64,000 nt of DNA from Oscillospiraceae bacterium (GTDB taxonomy: Bacteria > Bacillota > Clostridia > TANB77 > CAG-508). Below, one piece after another: positions 34,790 to 44,103 of this stretch. Position numbers and translations under genes: made by a program. The notes below the pieces were generated by a model. That model was not told the origin of the DNA, did no database searches, and saw nothing but the letters and a program-made list of their open reading frames with translations. Each line of letters begins with the position of its first letter. Within the stretch, counting starts at the first letter, position 1. Where the stretch lies: positions 37,765-101,764 of the forward strand of contig WRFS01000001.1 in NCBI GenBank assembly GCA_009778695.1, in the 5' to 3' direction.

Positions 34790-34985
34790 AATTTACACCC
34801 ACCAACAAACACAAGGCTTACAGAAGAGATAGAGTGGTCACGGCTATTAAAAATTACCCGTGACCACTCTATCTCTTCTTGATATATATTATATATATAT
34901 GTGTGTTTGGTTGGCGGGTTAGGTAGAGAAGGAAGAAGAGAGAACGAGTGAGAGTAAGAGTAGAAGGAGTTTTGAGGGTTAGCCG
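34790..34985. other. Origin-like hairpin module of the lysC element
   Basis: An inner hairpin with 22-bp perfect arms (34822-34843 / 34858-34879, core GAGTGGTCACGG). Outer arms ACCCACCAACAAACACA (about 34798) and TGTTTGGTTGGCGGGT (about 34904-34919), an ATATATATATGT run, and a purine-rich side (GAGAGAACGAGTGAGAG). Read on the minus strand, it matches the module at 28370-28580 element by element. The region 34587-35064 holds no supported gene. Confidence 0.7.
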
Positions 34986-35006
34986 ATGGAGTTGTCAGAG
35001 AAGAAA

Positions 35007-35050
35007 TAAAAGTGATATTCAGTTTTGTGTAGAATATCACTTTTATGTTT
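35007..35050. terminator. Terminator between the origin-like module and the RHH gene
   Basis: AAAAGTGATATTC pairs with GAATATCACTTTT across an 11-base loop, with a T-rich tail. Confidence 0.7.
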
Positions 35051-35064
35051 TTTATAAATATTGA

Positions 35065-35247
35065 TTATTTTTTCATATTGTCTAGTGAGTATCTTAATGC
35101 TGAAATAATAATACTGTTGAAACTTTGATTACTTTCTTCTGATAATTTTTTATAAGAATTATATACATCTTCAGGAAATCTGACAGTTAATGAAACATTA
35201 GCTTTGTTTTTATTAATTTTCTCTATTTTATTAACTTGAAACATCAT
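35065..35247 (-). CDS. Ribbon-helix-helix (CopG/Arc-type) regulator
   Basis: About 60 aa from an ATG near 35247 behind GGGGTG; two adjacent ATGs make the exact start uncertain. V-S-L-T-V-R-F-P-E-D-V-Y is the beta-strand of an Arc/CopG fold, followed by two helices (NSYKKLSEESNQSFNSIIISALRYS). A DNA-binding dimer, probably repressing the divergent B-box operon or acting at the neighbouring origin-like module. Confidence 0.75.
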   Translation of the reverse strand: MMFQVNKIEKINKNKANVSLTVRFPEDVYNSYKKLSEESNQSFNSIIISALRYSLDNMKK

Positions 35248-35369
35248 TAAACACCCCGTAAAGTATAGTATCATAATAGTTAGTTCAAAAATATAATTAT
35301 AATGGTTGCATTATGGTTATATTTGTTATATAATGCAAAATATAAAAATTTTAAAGGGGGATTAATTTT

Positions 35370-35850
35370 ATGAATTGTTATAATCATGAAGAAAAAGAAG
35401 CAGTTGCACAATGTAGCGACTGTGGGAAAGGACTTTGCAAGGAATGTGCAGAAAAATATCAGGCAGTAAACTTGATAATATGTGATGACTGTGCAAGTGC
35501 AAGAAACAACTATGATAAAGGAACTTTTACAAAAACTATTGTCATGGCTGTTGTTGCTTTTGTTATTGGACTTGTCATAAGTATTGTTATGGGACTTCCA
35601 GCAGGGGGATTAATAGTATTTAGTATTTTGACTGCCTGTGTTCCTTTCGGCTGGAGAGTATTAACAAAAGTCACACCGAAATTATTTTTATTTATGCCAG
35701 TAATTCGGGTGGCTTATTTATTTTGTTATTAAACTTGTTTTAGCATATATAATAGGAATATTTGCTACACCAGTATATATAACAAAGGCAGTAAAAGGCT
35801 TATCTACAGCCAAAAACGTAGATAATTATATAAAGAATGGGGGGAAATAA
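35370..35850 (+). CDS. B-box-type zinc finger membrane protein, read through a +1 shift at CGG
   Basis: An N-terminal zinc motif, C-Y-N-H...C-S-D-C...C-K-E-C...C-D-D-C (residues about 3-48), followed by membrane helices. The zero frame ends at codon 121. Codon 113 is CGG (35706), and shifting +1 gives P-V-I-G-W-L-I-Y-F-V-I-K-L-V-L-A-Y-I-I-G-I-F. That adds another membrane helix and a terminal K-A-V-K-G-L-S segment, 159 aa, with TAA at 35848 two bases before the next ATG. The restored operon spacing supports the shift. Function unknown; zinc-ribbon membrane proteins of this kind occur as element cargo. Confidence 0.8.
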
Positions 35851-35852
35851 AA

Positions 35853-36242
35853 ATGACAAGAAAAATTATAGTTATATTAAGTGTATTAATTTTAATAGTA
35901 GTTGTAGTAATTGCAGGTATTAGATATAAGGCAGATAAAGTTAATTATGATTTTAAAGTGCAGTCATGGGTAAATACAACAGGAAGTGATACATATAATT
36001 CAGTTATTCAAATTACGAAAGTAACAAAAGATACTTTAAATTTTGTAATCACTACTAAGTATAATAAGCAGGCAGAAACATTCGAGGGAGTAGCAAAGAT
36101 TACAAATAATGACACCGCTGAACTAATTGATAATGATACACACATATTATTTGAATTAGATACAACGAATAATACTTTAGAGTTTCAGACATCAGGTTTT
36201 GAAAATCTTGGATTAAGTCATGCTTATTATAATGTAAAATAA
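35853..36242 (+). CDS. Small membrane-anchored or secreted protein
   Basis: 129 aa. A short basic start and a hydrophobic helix (residues about 5-22, IVILSVLILIVVVVIAGI) precede a soluble beta-rich domain. It starts two bases after the restored end of the B-box gene and ends 15 bases before the next start, so it belongs to a three-gene operon. Family not recognised. No in-frame CGG. Confidence 0.6.
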   Translation: MTRKIIVILSVLILIVVVVIAGIRYKADKVNYDFKVQSWVNTTGSDTYNSVIQITKVTKDTLNFVITTKYNKQAETFEGVAKITNNDTAELIDNDTHILFELDTTNNTLEFQTSGFENLGLSHAYYNVK

Positions 36243-36257
36243 TGGGGGGAAATTTTA

Positions 36258-37506
36258 ATGGACGAAAAAGAGAAGAAAAAACGGAAAAAATAAATTATTC
36301 TTAATTTTAGGAATAAGTATTCCTGTATTAGTAATTGTTATTGGTGCAGTTATAGTTTTACAGCTAACACTACTTAATACACCAAGTAATTATATGAAGT
36401 ACATAACTGACAAACAGTATGCACAAGCAAATGACTATTACAGTAAATCAATTAAAGGCAAAACGGATAAGGAAACATCAACTAATGATAAAGTGAATAC
36501 CTATTTAGACCAACTATTGTCTGATTATATTAATGATAACAAAAGCTATGATGACACAAAAACAGAACTAAAACAACTTGCAGACTTAACACCACCACCT
36601 AGTAATATTGATAATGCTTTAAATCAATTATCTATAATTTCAGCTTCTAAAACAGCTTTTGCGAATGGTCAAGCTGATATGACTGCTGGTAATTATACAG
36701 AGGCAATTACTGAATTTTATAAGGTAATGGAAGCTGACAGTAACAACTACGCAAAAGTACAAGACTTGATAACACAAGCCAACAATTCATATAAAGATGG
36801 AGTAATGGCAGAAATACAAGACTTATCAGACAAAAAAGATTATGCTACTGCTATAACAAAAGCACAAGATTATTTAAATAGTAATAGCAATGATACAGAA
36901 ATGACAACACAATTAAATACCTTAAAACAACAAAGGCTAGACCAAGTTATCGCTGACGCCCAAAGTTTAGCAAACAACAAAAAATATGATGAGGCTATTG
37001 CAGAACTAACACAAAACAAAGAATTAACTACTGATACAACACAAATAGATGATTTAATAACAAAGTACACTGCTCTGATACCAGTAAATATTTGTGATTT
37101 AAACGTTTTACAAAATGTAGATGGAATTTGGAAAATAGATAAAGTAAAAGATAATTATGGTAATGAATGGAATAACGCAATGGAATTCTTTGCTATAGAT
37201 ACTACAACAGAAAATAAAATTACATTTAATGTAGACAAAAAATACGATGTATTAAATGGTAAATTTGCAATTGAACAAGGTGATTACAAGGAAACAGTAA
37301 GTGCAGAAGTTAAAATATATGTAGACGGAAAACAAGTATTTTCTAAAGTAATCACAAGCCTATCAAAACCAATAGATTTTAATATAAATATAACTAATTG
37401 TGTTAATTTAACTATATCCATGAAAGGCAAAAAATTAAATATAGGTTCACTTGTTGATGCCGTTTCTGTTGTAATGGCAGATACAACAGTTTTTAAAAAT
37501 CCATAA
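36258..37506 (+). CDS. Membrane-anchored TPR-like protein, read through a +1 shift at CGG
   Basis: ATG GAC GAA AAA GAG AAG AAA AAA CGG AAA AAA TAA: the zero frame gives only 11 residues after a good GGGGGGAAATTTTA leader. A +1 shift at codon 9 (CGG, 36282) yields G-K-N-K-L-F-L-I-L-G-I-S-I-P-V and a proper membrane helix, then TPR-like helical repeats (NYTEAITEFYKVMEADSN, DYATAITKAQDYLNSNSN, KYDEAIAELTQNKEL) and a C-terminal beta domain, 415 aa. An internal ATG at 36394 would lose the membrane anchor and has no Shine-Dalgarno. Element operon member; function unknown. Confidence 0.8.
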
Positions 37507-37509
37507 AAT

Positions 37510-37552
37510 TCAAAAGTCATTTTAGTTAAAAAACTAAAATGACTTTTTTTGT
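37510..37552 (+). terminator. Terminator of the element operon
   Basis: AAAGTCATTTTAGTT-AAAA-AACTAAAATGACTTT followed by TTTT. A perfect stem of about 15 bp. Confidence 0.85.
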
Positions 37553-37740
37553 ATAAATTAAGGGGGGTAACATTTTCATTTAATATTATAAATTTTTGGT
37601 GTTTTAGATTTCGGATTTAAAACACTTTTTTGTTTTAAATAATAATGTACAAACCATTGTACATATGCTTTAGAAAGGGGGTTGTGATTACAGAACATAA
37701 TTATGTAGTAACAACTTTTTATGAATAATTGGGGGTAAAT

Positions 37741-37881
37741 ATGAATAATTATGAATTCGTTGTTATTAATCAAACTTTAACTAATGCGAAAAATGAAGAC
37801 GAATTAATTACAATTTTTAACGAGAAACTAGCCACCTTATTTCTTTTTTATGAAAAAATTACTATTGAGGGCTGTAAATAA
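37741..37881 (+). CDS. Small ORF upstream of the recombinase
   Basis: 46 aa (MNNYEFVVINQTLTNAKNED...) starting after TTGGGGGTAAAT and ending 77 bases before the recombinase. Acidic and helical. Small proteins next to large serine recombinases are sometimes recombination directionality factors; that is only a possibility here. Confidence 0.45.
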   Translation: MNNYEFVVINQTLTNAKNEDELITIFNEKLATLFLFYEKITIEGCK

Positions 37882-37958
37882 CATTAAGTTTATGATATAC
37901 TGTTTCGGTATATATAAGCCTTCAAATAGTAATTAAAGAAAGAAGGAATTTAATTACT

Positions 37959-39869
37959 ATGATTGAAGAAATTAAAGGTGGTGAAATTTCTTATTCTTAT
38001 ACTAATACAAAACTAGATTATAATATAAAATCAACCAGTGTTGACGATTATAATACATCAATAGAATTTAAAGCAATAAAAGAATTATTAATTGAGGAAA
38101 ATTTGATATATGTTACAGAATTTATTAGAGACCTTTTAAAGATTAAGAAAACTAATGACTTAACTTGTTTCAAAAGAATTAATCCTGATAAGATAGCATA
38201 TAAAAAAGAATATGGTAAGAAAACTATTCTATATGTGCGTTTGTCGGTTGAAGATTTAGAAAGAAAAGATGGTAGTGGTAATAAAATAAGTGTAAGTAAG
38301 AGTATATTAAATCAATTATTAATGCAACTACAATATTGTAAAGATTACCAAATGGAAGTTGTAGGAATTTTCTACGAAGAAGACATCTCAGGTGGAGACG
38401 AAAGTCGCCCTGAATGGAATAAATCTTTGAAGTTCTGTGAAAATGGACATACTGATGTTTATATTTGTAAAACACAATCAAGGTTTGCAAGAGATGTTGA
38501 AATGATAGAAAAATACTTGCATAAAAGGTTTTTAGAGTGGAATATAAGGTTTTTAAGTATTGTAGACCATTCAGATACTGCTGTCAGAGGAAATAAGTTA
38601 CAAAGGCAAATTACTGCTATTGTAGACGAAAATAAAATTGCTGAACAGTCGGTAAATGTCAAAGCAACTTTAAAAGGAAAGAATAAAGCAGGACAATGGA
38701 CAGGGTCATTTGCATGTTATGGTTATATAGAAGACCCAAACGATATGTATCATTTAATCCCCGACCCTTCTGCTGCAAAAGTAGTTCAAACGATTTACGA
38801 GTTGCATGCAAAGGGTTTAGGATACTTTAGAATATGCCAATACTTAAACGAAAAGAATATACCAACGCCAAGCAAGTATAAAAAGTTACAAGGGTCAAAT
38901 TTCGTTTGTGCTAGAGTTCCTAATGGAACAGAATACTGGAATACAGATACAATTGCAAGAATATTACGAAATGAAACCTACGATGGTATTTTAATTCAAA
39001 ACAGGACTGAAACAATTTCGCATAATATCAAAAAGAAAAGAAAAGTACCGAAAAATGAACAGACTATTATTGCATGTTGCCACGAAAGAATACTTGACCC
39101 AGTTATTTCAAGAATTGTAAGAGATAAGTTTTCTGCAAGAGCAAAAACAAAGAATAATGAAATAACACAGTCAAGAGCAAAGCCGACAAAAAGTGGCGAG
39201 GTACATATTTTTAGTCAAAAGGTATATTGTGAATGTTGCGGTAAAATCTTTCAAAAAACATCTTATAGAAGAGGGTCAAAAGATAGCCCACTAAAACTAG
39301 AATATCTAGTATGTAAGAAGAAAAGAGGTACTTGCGGTGCAGGTTGCGATAATAATTCTTCTGTAAGAATTGATGTACTAGAAGAAATAATACTAAAAGA
39401 AATAAACAAACAAATTGATAAATATTATAATCAAACTAAATTTGAAAAAAGTTATTATGAGAATAAAGTAAATTCAGACTATAAAAAAGATGTTACAACA
39501 TTAGAAAAAGAAAAGAATATACTTGATAAGAAAATAAAAGAACAAACAGATAGATTTGCCCTACTCTATGAAGATAGAGCAAATGGAGTAATTACAACTA
39601 TTGAGTTTGGAATACTAAAAGAAAAGTATAACAATGAAATAACAAGTTTTACAAACCGAGTTAATGAAATTAATGAAGAAATAGTTTCTTTAGAAAAGAA
39701 GAAAGAACAACGAAAAGAAGAACAGTCTATATTTAAAGAATATCAACATTTAAAGAAACTTGACAGATTAGCGGTTGAAACATTTATTTCAAAAATACTT
39801 GTTGGGAAAATAAACCCAGAAACTAAAAAAAGAGCAATAAATATCATTTGGAATATTTGTAGCTCATAA
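37959..39869 (+). CDS. Large serine recombinase
   Basis: 636 aa. An unusual N-terminal extension of about 85 residues precedes the resolvase domain, whose nucleophile is Ser 96 in L-Y-V-R-L-S-V-E-D. Conserved DISGGDESRPEWN and QSRFARD blocks, a recombinase domain (KGLGYFRICQYLNEKNIPTPS), a zinc ribbon (CECCGK...C...C) and a coiled-coil C-terminus follow. It integrates and excises the element at lysC. Its stop lies 16 bases from the att core. No in-frame CGG, so the element's own mobility does not depend on the shift. Confidence 0.95.
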   Translation: MIEEIKGGEISYSYTNTKLDYNIKSTSVDDYNTSIEFKAIKELLIEENLIYVTEFIRDLLKIKKTNDLTCFKRINPDKIAYKKEYGKKTILYVRLSVEDLERKDGSGNKISVSKSILNQLLMQLQYCKDYQMEVVGIFYEEDISGGDESRPEWNKSLKFCENGHTDVYICKTQSRFARDVEMIEKYLHKRFLEWNIRFLSIVDHSDTAVRGNKLQRQITAIVDENKIAEQSVNVKATLKGKNKAGQWTGSFACYGYIEDPNDMYHLIPDPSAAKVVQTIYELHAKGLGYFRICQYLNEKNIPTPSKYKKLQGSNFVCARVPNGTEYWNTDTIARILRNETYDGILIQNRTETISHNIKKKRKVPKNEQTIIACCHERILDPVISRIVRDKFSARAKTKNNEITQSRAKPTKSGEVHIFSQKVYCECCGKIFQKTSYRRGSKDSPLKLEYLVCKKKRGTCGAGCDNNSSVRIDVLEEIILKEINKQIDKYYNQTKFEKSYYENKVNSDYKKDVTTLEKEKNILDKKIKEQTDRFALLYEDRANGVITTIEFGILKEKYNNEITSFTNRVNEINEEIVSLEKKKEQRKEEQSIFKEYQHLKKLDRLAVETFISKILVGKINPETKKRAINIIWNICSS

Positions 39870-39885
39870 ATTGGTATAACAGTAT

Positions 39886-40515
39886 GCACCACAGGGAAAG
39901 AAAACAAATAAATTAATAGAAGAAGAAAAAGAAATAACAACAAATCCAAACAAAAGAGAACATGATGTTTTAGTATCTGTTGGAGAACAGATAACTATTG
40001 CAAAGTTAGCCATGTGCTTAGAAGAATTAGGATATGAAGCGAAATCTTTTACTGGGTGGCAAATTCCAATAACAACTGATGACAATTACAGTGATGCAAA
40101 TATAATAAATATAAAAACAGATAAAATAATAAAGGAACTAAAAGCAGGAAAGATAGTTATAGTTGCAGGTTTCCAAGGTGTAAATGCTGAAGGAAATATT
40201 ACAACATTAGGGAGAGGTGGATCAGACACAACAGCAGTGCATTTAGCTGCAAGCTTGAATGCACAGGTTTGTGATATTTATACAGATGTGGATGGTGTAT
40301 ATGCAGAAGACCCAAATAAGTTGCATAGGTCTAAAAAGACATTTAAAAAGTTAATAAAATATGAGACTATTTCATACGATAAAATGATAAAAATGGCTAA
40401 TAACGGAGCAAAAGTATTGCATGATAAGTGTATAAAAACTGCAAAAAGATATAATGTGAAAGTTTGCGTAAAATCCACATGGGGTGATGGTAGAGAAGGG
40501 ACAATGGTGGAATGA
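39886..40515 (+). pseudogene. lysC: lysC 3' part
   Basis: In frame from 39890 it encodes P-Q-G-K-K-T-N-K-L and the rest of the aspartokinase catalytic domain (VGEQITIAKLAMCLEELGYEA, TLGRGGSDTTAVHLAASLNA, DGVYAEDP). The rejoined gene would encode about 250 aa ending G-R-E-G-T-M-V-E, right after the kinase domain. It lacks the C-terminal ACT domains that give feedback control in most aspartokinases. A separate ACT-containing subunit or isozyme elsewhere is possible. Confidence 0.9.
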
Positions 40516-40565
40516 AGTTGTCAGTCTCTACAAAAAACGGACTATGTGGTTGAGTTTACTGATTT

Positions 40566-41768
40566 TCAATTTATAAAATCTATTTTATTTAAAACCCTCT
40601 CCTTTTCTTTTCCAGTTAAAATGATAGGCTTAAAATCGTTTTTATTTTTTGAAGAAGATATTGATACAGGGATTATTTCATAATTCATTTCTTTTTGAAT
40701 TCCATCTACAAAAGAAAATGTAACTTGAAAAATCATACTGTCTTTATCAGGGGGATTGGTATTTCCACCAAAACAAAAATTACCAAGGGAATAACAAATT
40801 AATTTATCCTTGTATTTTTCTATTCCCTGTAACACATGAGGATGATGACCTAATACCAAATCTGCTCCATTATCTATTGCATAATGAGCTAAAGAAACTT
40901 GTTCTGCATTTTGTACATAGGCTCTTTCTAATCCCCAATGAAATGTAACAATTTTTATATCTACACCTTGCTCATCTAATTGTTTTAATTTATCTTTTAC
41001 TTCTTTTTTAATATTTTTCCAATAAGAAGATTGCATGTCAGCTGTAGAACTCCATTCACTAAAACTAATTAAACCAATTTTAATTCCTTTTATCTGTTTC
41101 ACTAAAACATTATCATAATCAAAAAAATCTATTCCTCTTTTTTCTAAAGCTGCTTTTGTGTCTTCGTAACCAGTTTCTCCATAATCTTTAAAATGATTAT
41201 TGGATAAATTTACTGCTTCTATACTTCCAGCTGTTAAAATATCAGCATATTTTTCTGGACCTTTAAATCTAAACTTTTTTTGACTTGGATTATTAGAAGA
41301 AGTAAAAGTTCCCTCTAAATTGGCTATTGTATAATCATCTTGTCCTAAAACAGAGTAAACATTGCTAAAAAAATAATCTGGTGAGTTTTTATCGTAATAC
41401 GAATTAAAACTATTTGCATAACCCAAATTAACATCTGAACCCAGTGTGCAATCTCCTATTGCACTAATGGTAAGGTCTGTTGAAACAGGAGCAGATTCAA
41501 TTATAACAGGAGTTGGGTCTGTTGTAATGGAGTCAAGCTCTACTATGATAGGTTCAGAATTTATTGAATTTATTTGTTCTATTGCTAGATTTTCTTTTGT
41601 TATTTCTGGTATTTCAATATAAGAGTCCATTGTTTGTACAGCATGTGTTGTACTTTGACTGATAGTATGAAAACAAAAAACACTAACAATTGCAATCGTT
41701 ATAATAGTTAATATAAATATAAAAGGTATGTTTATTCTTTTTTTATTTTTCATTTGATTATACTCCAT
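40566..41768 (-). CDS. CapA-family metallophosphatase-like protein
   Basis: 400 aa. A short cytoplasmic start, one membrane helix (about residues 13-32), an acidic Thr/Pro-rich spacer and the CapA fold: S-A-I-G-D-C-T-L-G (metal site), ANLEGTFT, NLSNNH, TFHWG, and VLGHHPHVLQG near the end. Related proteins act in poly-gamma-glutamate export or are surface phosphoesterases. Monocistronic and convergent with the lysC remnant. No in-frame CGG. Confidence 0.85.
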   Translation of the reverse strand: MEYNQMKNKKRINIPFIFILTIITIAIVSVFCFHTISQSTTHAVQTMDSYIEIPEITKENLAIEQINSINSEPIIVELDSITTDPTPVIIESAPVSTDLTISAIGDCTLGSDVNLGYANSFNSYYDKNSPDYFFSNVYSVLGQDDYTIANLEGTFTSSNNPSQKKFRFKGPEKYADILTAGSIEAVNLSNNHFKDYGETGYEDTKAALEKRGIDFFDYDNVLVKQIKGIKIGLISFSEWSSTADMQSSYWKNIKKEVKDKLKQLDEQGVDIKIVTFHWGLERAYVQNAEQVSLAHYAIDNGADLVLGHHPHVLQGIEKYKDKLICYSLGNFCFGGNTNPPDKDSMIFQVTFSFVDGIQKEMNYEIIPVSISSSKNKNDFKPIILTGKEKERVLNKIDFIN

Positions 41769-41971
41769 TTTTTACAACTTAATTTTATATGTTTTATATT
41801 TTTTTGTCAATCTTTTCTTGTAATATTTATTTTTATATAAACAGGATTATTACAATAACGTAACGGCAATATTACGGTTATATTAAATTTTAAGTAAATA
41901 TGTTTATTTTTTAGGACAATTAATGATAATATTTGATAAAAAGAATTAAATATTTTAATTGGAGAATTTTC

Positions 41972-43339
41972 ATGAACTATTTAAGAAAAAGTAAAGGAAT
42001 AACATTAATAGCTATAGTCATAATTATAGTTTTAGTACTAGTATTAGCAGGAGGAGCAATATATGCAATAAATTCTAGTTTATTAAGCAAAAACACATAT
42101 AAAAATAATCTTAATAAGCAATTAACAATTCAAGTTTCTAGTAATATTATCGATAATCAATCAATCAATAATAATAGTACTCAATTTTCATTAAAAGCGA
42201 ATGAAGATATGGGTTTTGACTATAATTCATTATTGAATGCAGATGGAAGCATTGCTTTTGAAGATGCTAATTTTGAGAAAGGTATAAAACTTCAACTACA
42301 AATTACAACTAATGAAATATTTCCAAAAGATGTTGAAACAATTACTGATTTGAATGTTTCAGGCGGGGATATAAAATCGTTAAATGGCATTCAATATTTT
42401 AAGGAATTAAAGAGTTTAACATTAGATCGTGCTCATCTTACTAATATAGAACCCTTAAAATACTTAGCAAATTTAGAAACTCTTGAACTAAATGATAATG
42501 GTATCGTCGATATCAGTCCTCTAAGTGGATTAAAGGCTCTAACATCTTTATGTTTAGGGAATAATTTAATCAAAGATATTACTCCATTGGGTCAATTAGT
42601 AAATATTAGATATTTAAACTTATCAGGGAATAGAATAACAGATATTAGTGTTATTAATAATATATCAGATAGTCTAGCATTTCCAATATTTCTAGACAAT
42701 CCAATTATGGATTACAGTCCGATTATTAATAATTTTGATAAAATTTTTAATAATTCTGGATTTAACCAAAACATTGCAGAATATTATATAAATATGTACA
42801 ATGATTATCAAACTGCAATTGAAAAAATTAAAGATGTATATAAAAATATTATAACCGATAATATGAACGATTTACAAAGGGAATATGCTATTGTTAATTA
42901 TTTGCTTGGTCAAGTAGTTTATGATGGTGATCTTATTACAACTGCCCAACCTAGTCCAGATTCTGGGGCTACTTTTGGATACTATTATTTTGATCATCCT
43001 GACATCTATTATACATTTATACTTGGGAAAGGGATATGTGATGCTTATTCAATCAGCTTTCTTTATCTTGCTACAATGGCTAATTTAGATTCATATTATT
43101 ATGCAGATAACCTTTTGGTTCATGCGTGGAATATTGTAAAAATTAATGGTAATTATTATCAATTAGATTTAACATGGGCCGACCAAACTCCATATAATTA
43201 TAGTTTTATTAATATTAGTAGTAAAACAATGACTAACCTACACTCATCAGTGGCTCGCACATCATATGATGCATATAAATATCCAGCAACTGATATAGAC
43301 ATGCCTGTAGAAATGCAACAGATGTATTATGAGTTATAA
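41972..43339 (+). CDS. LRR protein with a transglutaminase-like domain and pilin-like N-terminus
   Basis: 455 aa from the ATG at 41972 behind TTGGAGAATTTT. The leader K-S-K-G-I-T-L-I-A plus hydrophobic helix resembles type IV pilin-like signals and that of the Ig protein at 32043. Four to five leucine-rich repeats (LKSLTLDRAHLTNIEPLKYL and repeats to about residue 240) are followed by a transglutaminase-like domain with Cys in G-K-G-I-C-D-A-Y, His in L-V-H-A-W-N and Asp in L-D-L-T-W-A-D, the expected triad. Probably a surface-exposed protein-binding enzyme. No in-frame CGG. Confidence 0.85.
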   Translation: MNYLRKSKGITLIAIVIIIVLVLVLAGGAIYAINSSLLSKNTYKNNLNKQLTIQVSSNIIDNQSINNNSTQFSLKANEDMGFDYNSLLNADGSIAFEDANFEKGIKLQLQITTNEIFPKDVETITDLNVSGGDIKSLNGIQYFKELKSLTLDRAHLTNIEPLKYLANLETLELNDNGIVDISPLSGLKALTSLCLGNNLIKDITPLGQLVNIRYLNLSGNRITDISVINNISDSLAFPIFLDNPIMDYSPIINNFDKIFNNSGFNQNIAEYYINMYNDYQTAIEKIKDVYKNIITDNMNDLQREYAIVNYLLGQVVYDGDLITTAQPSPDSGATFGYYYFDHPDIYYTFILGKGICDAYSISFLYLATMANLDSYYYADNLLVHAWNIVKINGNYYQLDLTWADQTPYNYSFINISSKTMTNLHSSVARTSYDAYKYPATDIDMPVEMQQMYYEL

Positions 43340-43392
43340 TAGGTACTAACATCTTTATTGACTCGGACGAACATAATTTATACTCGCAACCC

Positions 43393-43942
43393 CTAATTTA
43401 TCAACGCACTTGTTGGAATAAAATCGCTATCTGGTGGATAAACGAATTCATCAGATGGTTTATTTATTTCCTTTATAGTTTCAATCATAATTACAGGAAT
43501 TTCACCATGGTAATTACCTTTTTGTATAGTACCAGTAACATCCACCCAAGTTTTTTCATTAAACTTATTTGAATCTTCATATTGTGCTAAAAAACCAACT
43601 ATTAAAGTTTGTTTGTTAGGGGTTATAACCATATCTCTAGCTAAAATAATTTGATTAGCTCCGTATATCTGGCACCCTATAAACATAGCCAATCAAATGA
43701 ACCTTTTGACCAACATACGAATCCACATTATCATGCACAGTTTTTAAAATATTTGTAAAATTTATATTGGTAATTTCATAAACATCACTAGAATTTAACT
43801 CATCTTCGGTTTTAAAAACACTAGTTGCTTTAAAAATTTTATAAGCTGAAATAATAAAAAAGATAATAGCTACTATAATAGCACAAATAAATAATACTTG
43901 TAAGCCAGACGGTTTCTTTATTTTAAGATTATATACAAACAT
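43393..43942 (-). CDS. TIGR03943/YcgQ-type protein, read through a +1 shift at CGG
   Basis: Zero frame: one membrane helix (about residues 16-36) and a soluble start ending V-G-Q-K-V-H-L-I-G-Y-V-Y-R-V-P-D-I, then CGG AGC TAA. Codon 94 is CGG (43663-43661). Skipping C gives G-A-N-Q-I-I-L-A-R-D-M-V-I and runs on to T-W-V-D-V-T-G-T-I...I-K-E-I-N-K-P, the usual order of the family (GYVYR, ARDMVI, WVDVTGTI). Total 182 aa. Normally paired with a permease-like partner, absent here. The family match on both sides of the junction is strong evidence for the shift. Confidence 0.85.
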
Positions 43943-44103
43943 AAAATTCCTCCAAAATGATATACTAAAATATATGTCTAATTTTCTTACTATATGCCTT
44001 GCTATTTTAATATTTTTGTAGTAAAATAAAATAGGTTACTAATAGAATAGCATGAGGGGTTACGTAATTCACAAGGGTTGTTGCTCGTACTAAAGGACCG
44101 CTA

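Larger units (their letters stand above)
33400..39889. mobile_element. 6.5-kb integrative element in lysC (large serine recombinase)
   Basis: Both ends share GCAC (33396-33399 and 39886-39889). Excision rebuilds lysC perfectly in frame. The rejoined element ends make an imperfect dyad, GTATAACAGTAT-GCAC...ATACAGTTATAAC, as expected for a serine-integrase attP. Genes: a 237-aa unknown protein, an RHH repressor, a B-box/zinc membrane protein, a small anchored protein, a TPR membrane protein, a 46-aa ORF and the recombinase. No relaxase or ATPase is present, but it has the same hairpin module as the rpsI element. Three of its genes depend on CGG shifts. Confidence 0.9.

Noticed and set aside
34679..34882. 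67-codon open frame in the lysC element
   Set aside because: Its second half is the 22-bp-arm hairpin and its reading on the other strand is equally open, so it reflects the palindrome. No Shine-Dalgarno.
22144..39889. Prophages
   Set aside because: Neither integrated segment has capsid, tail, terminase or lysis genes. Both are small integrative elements.
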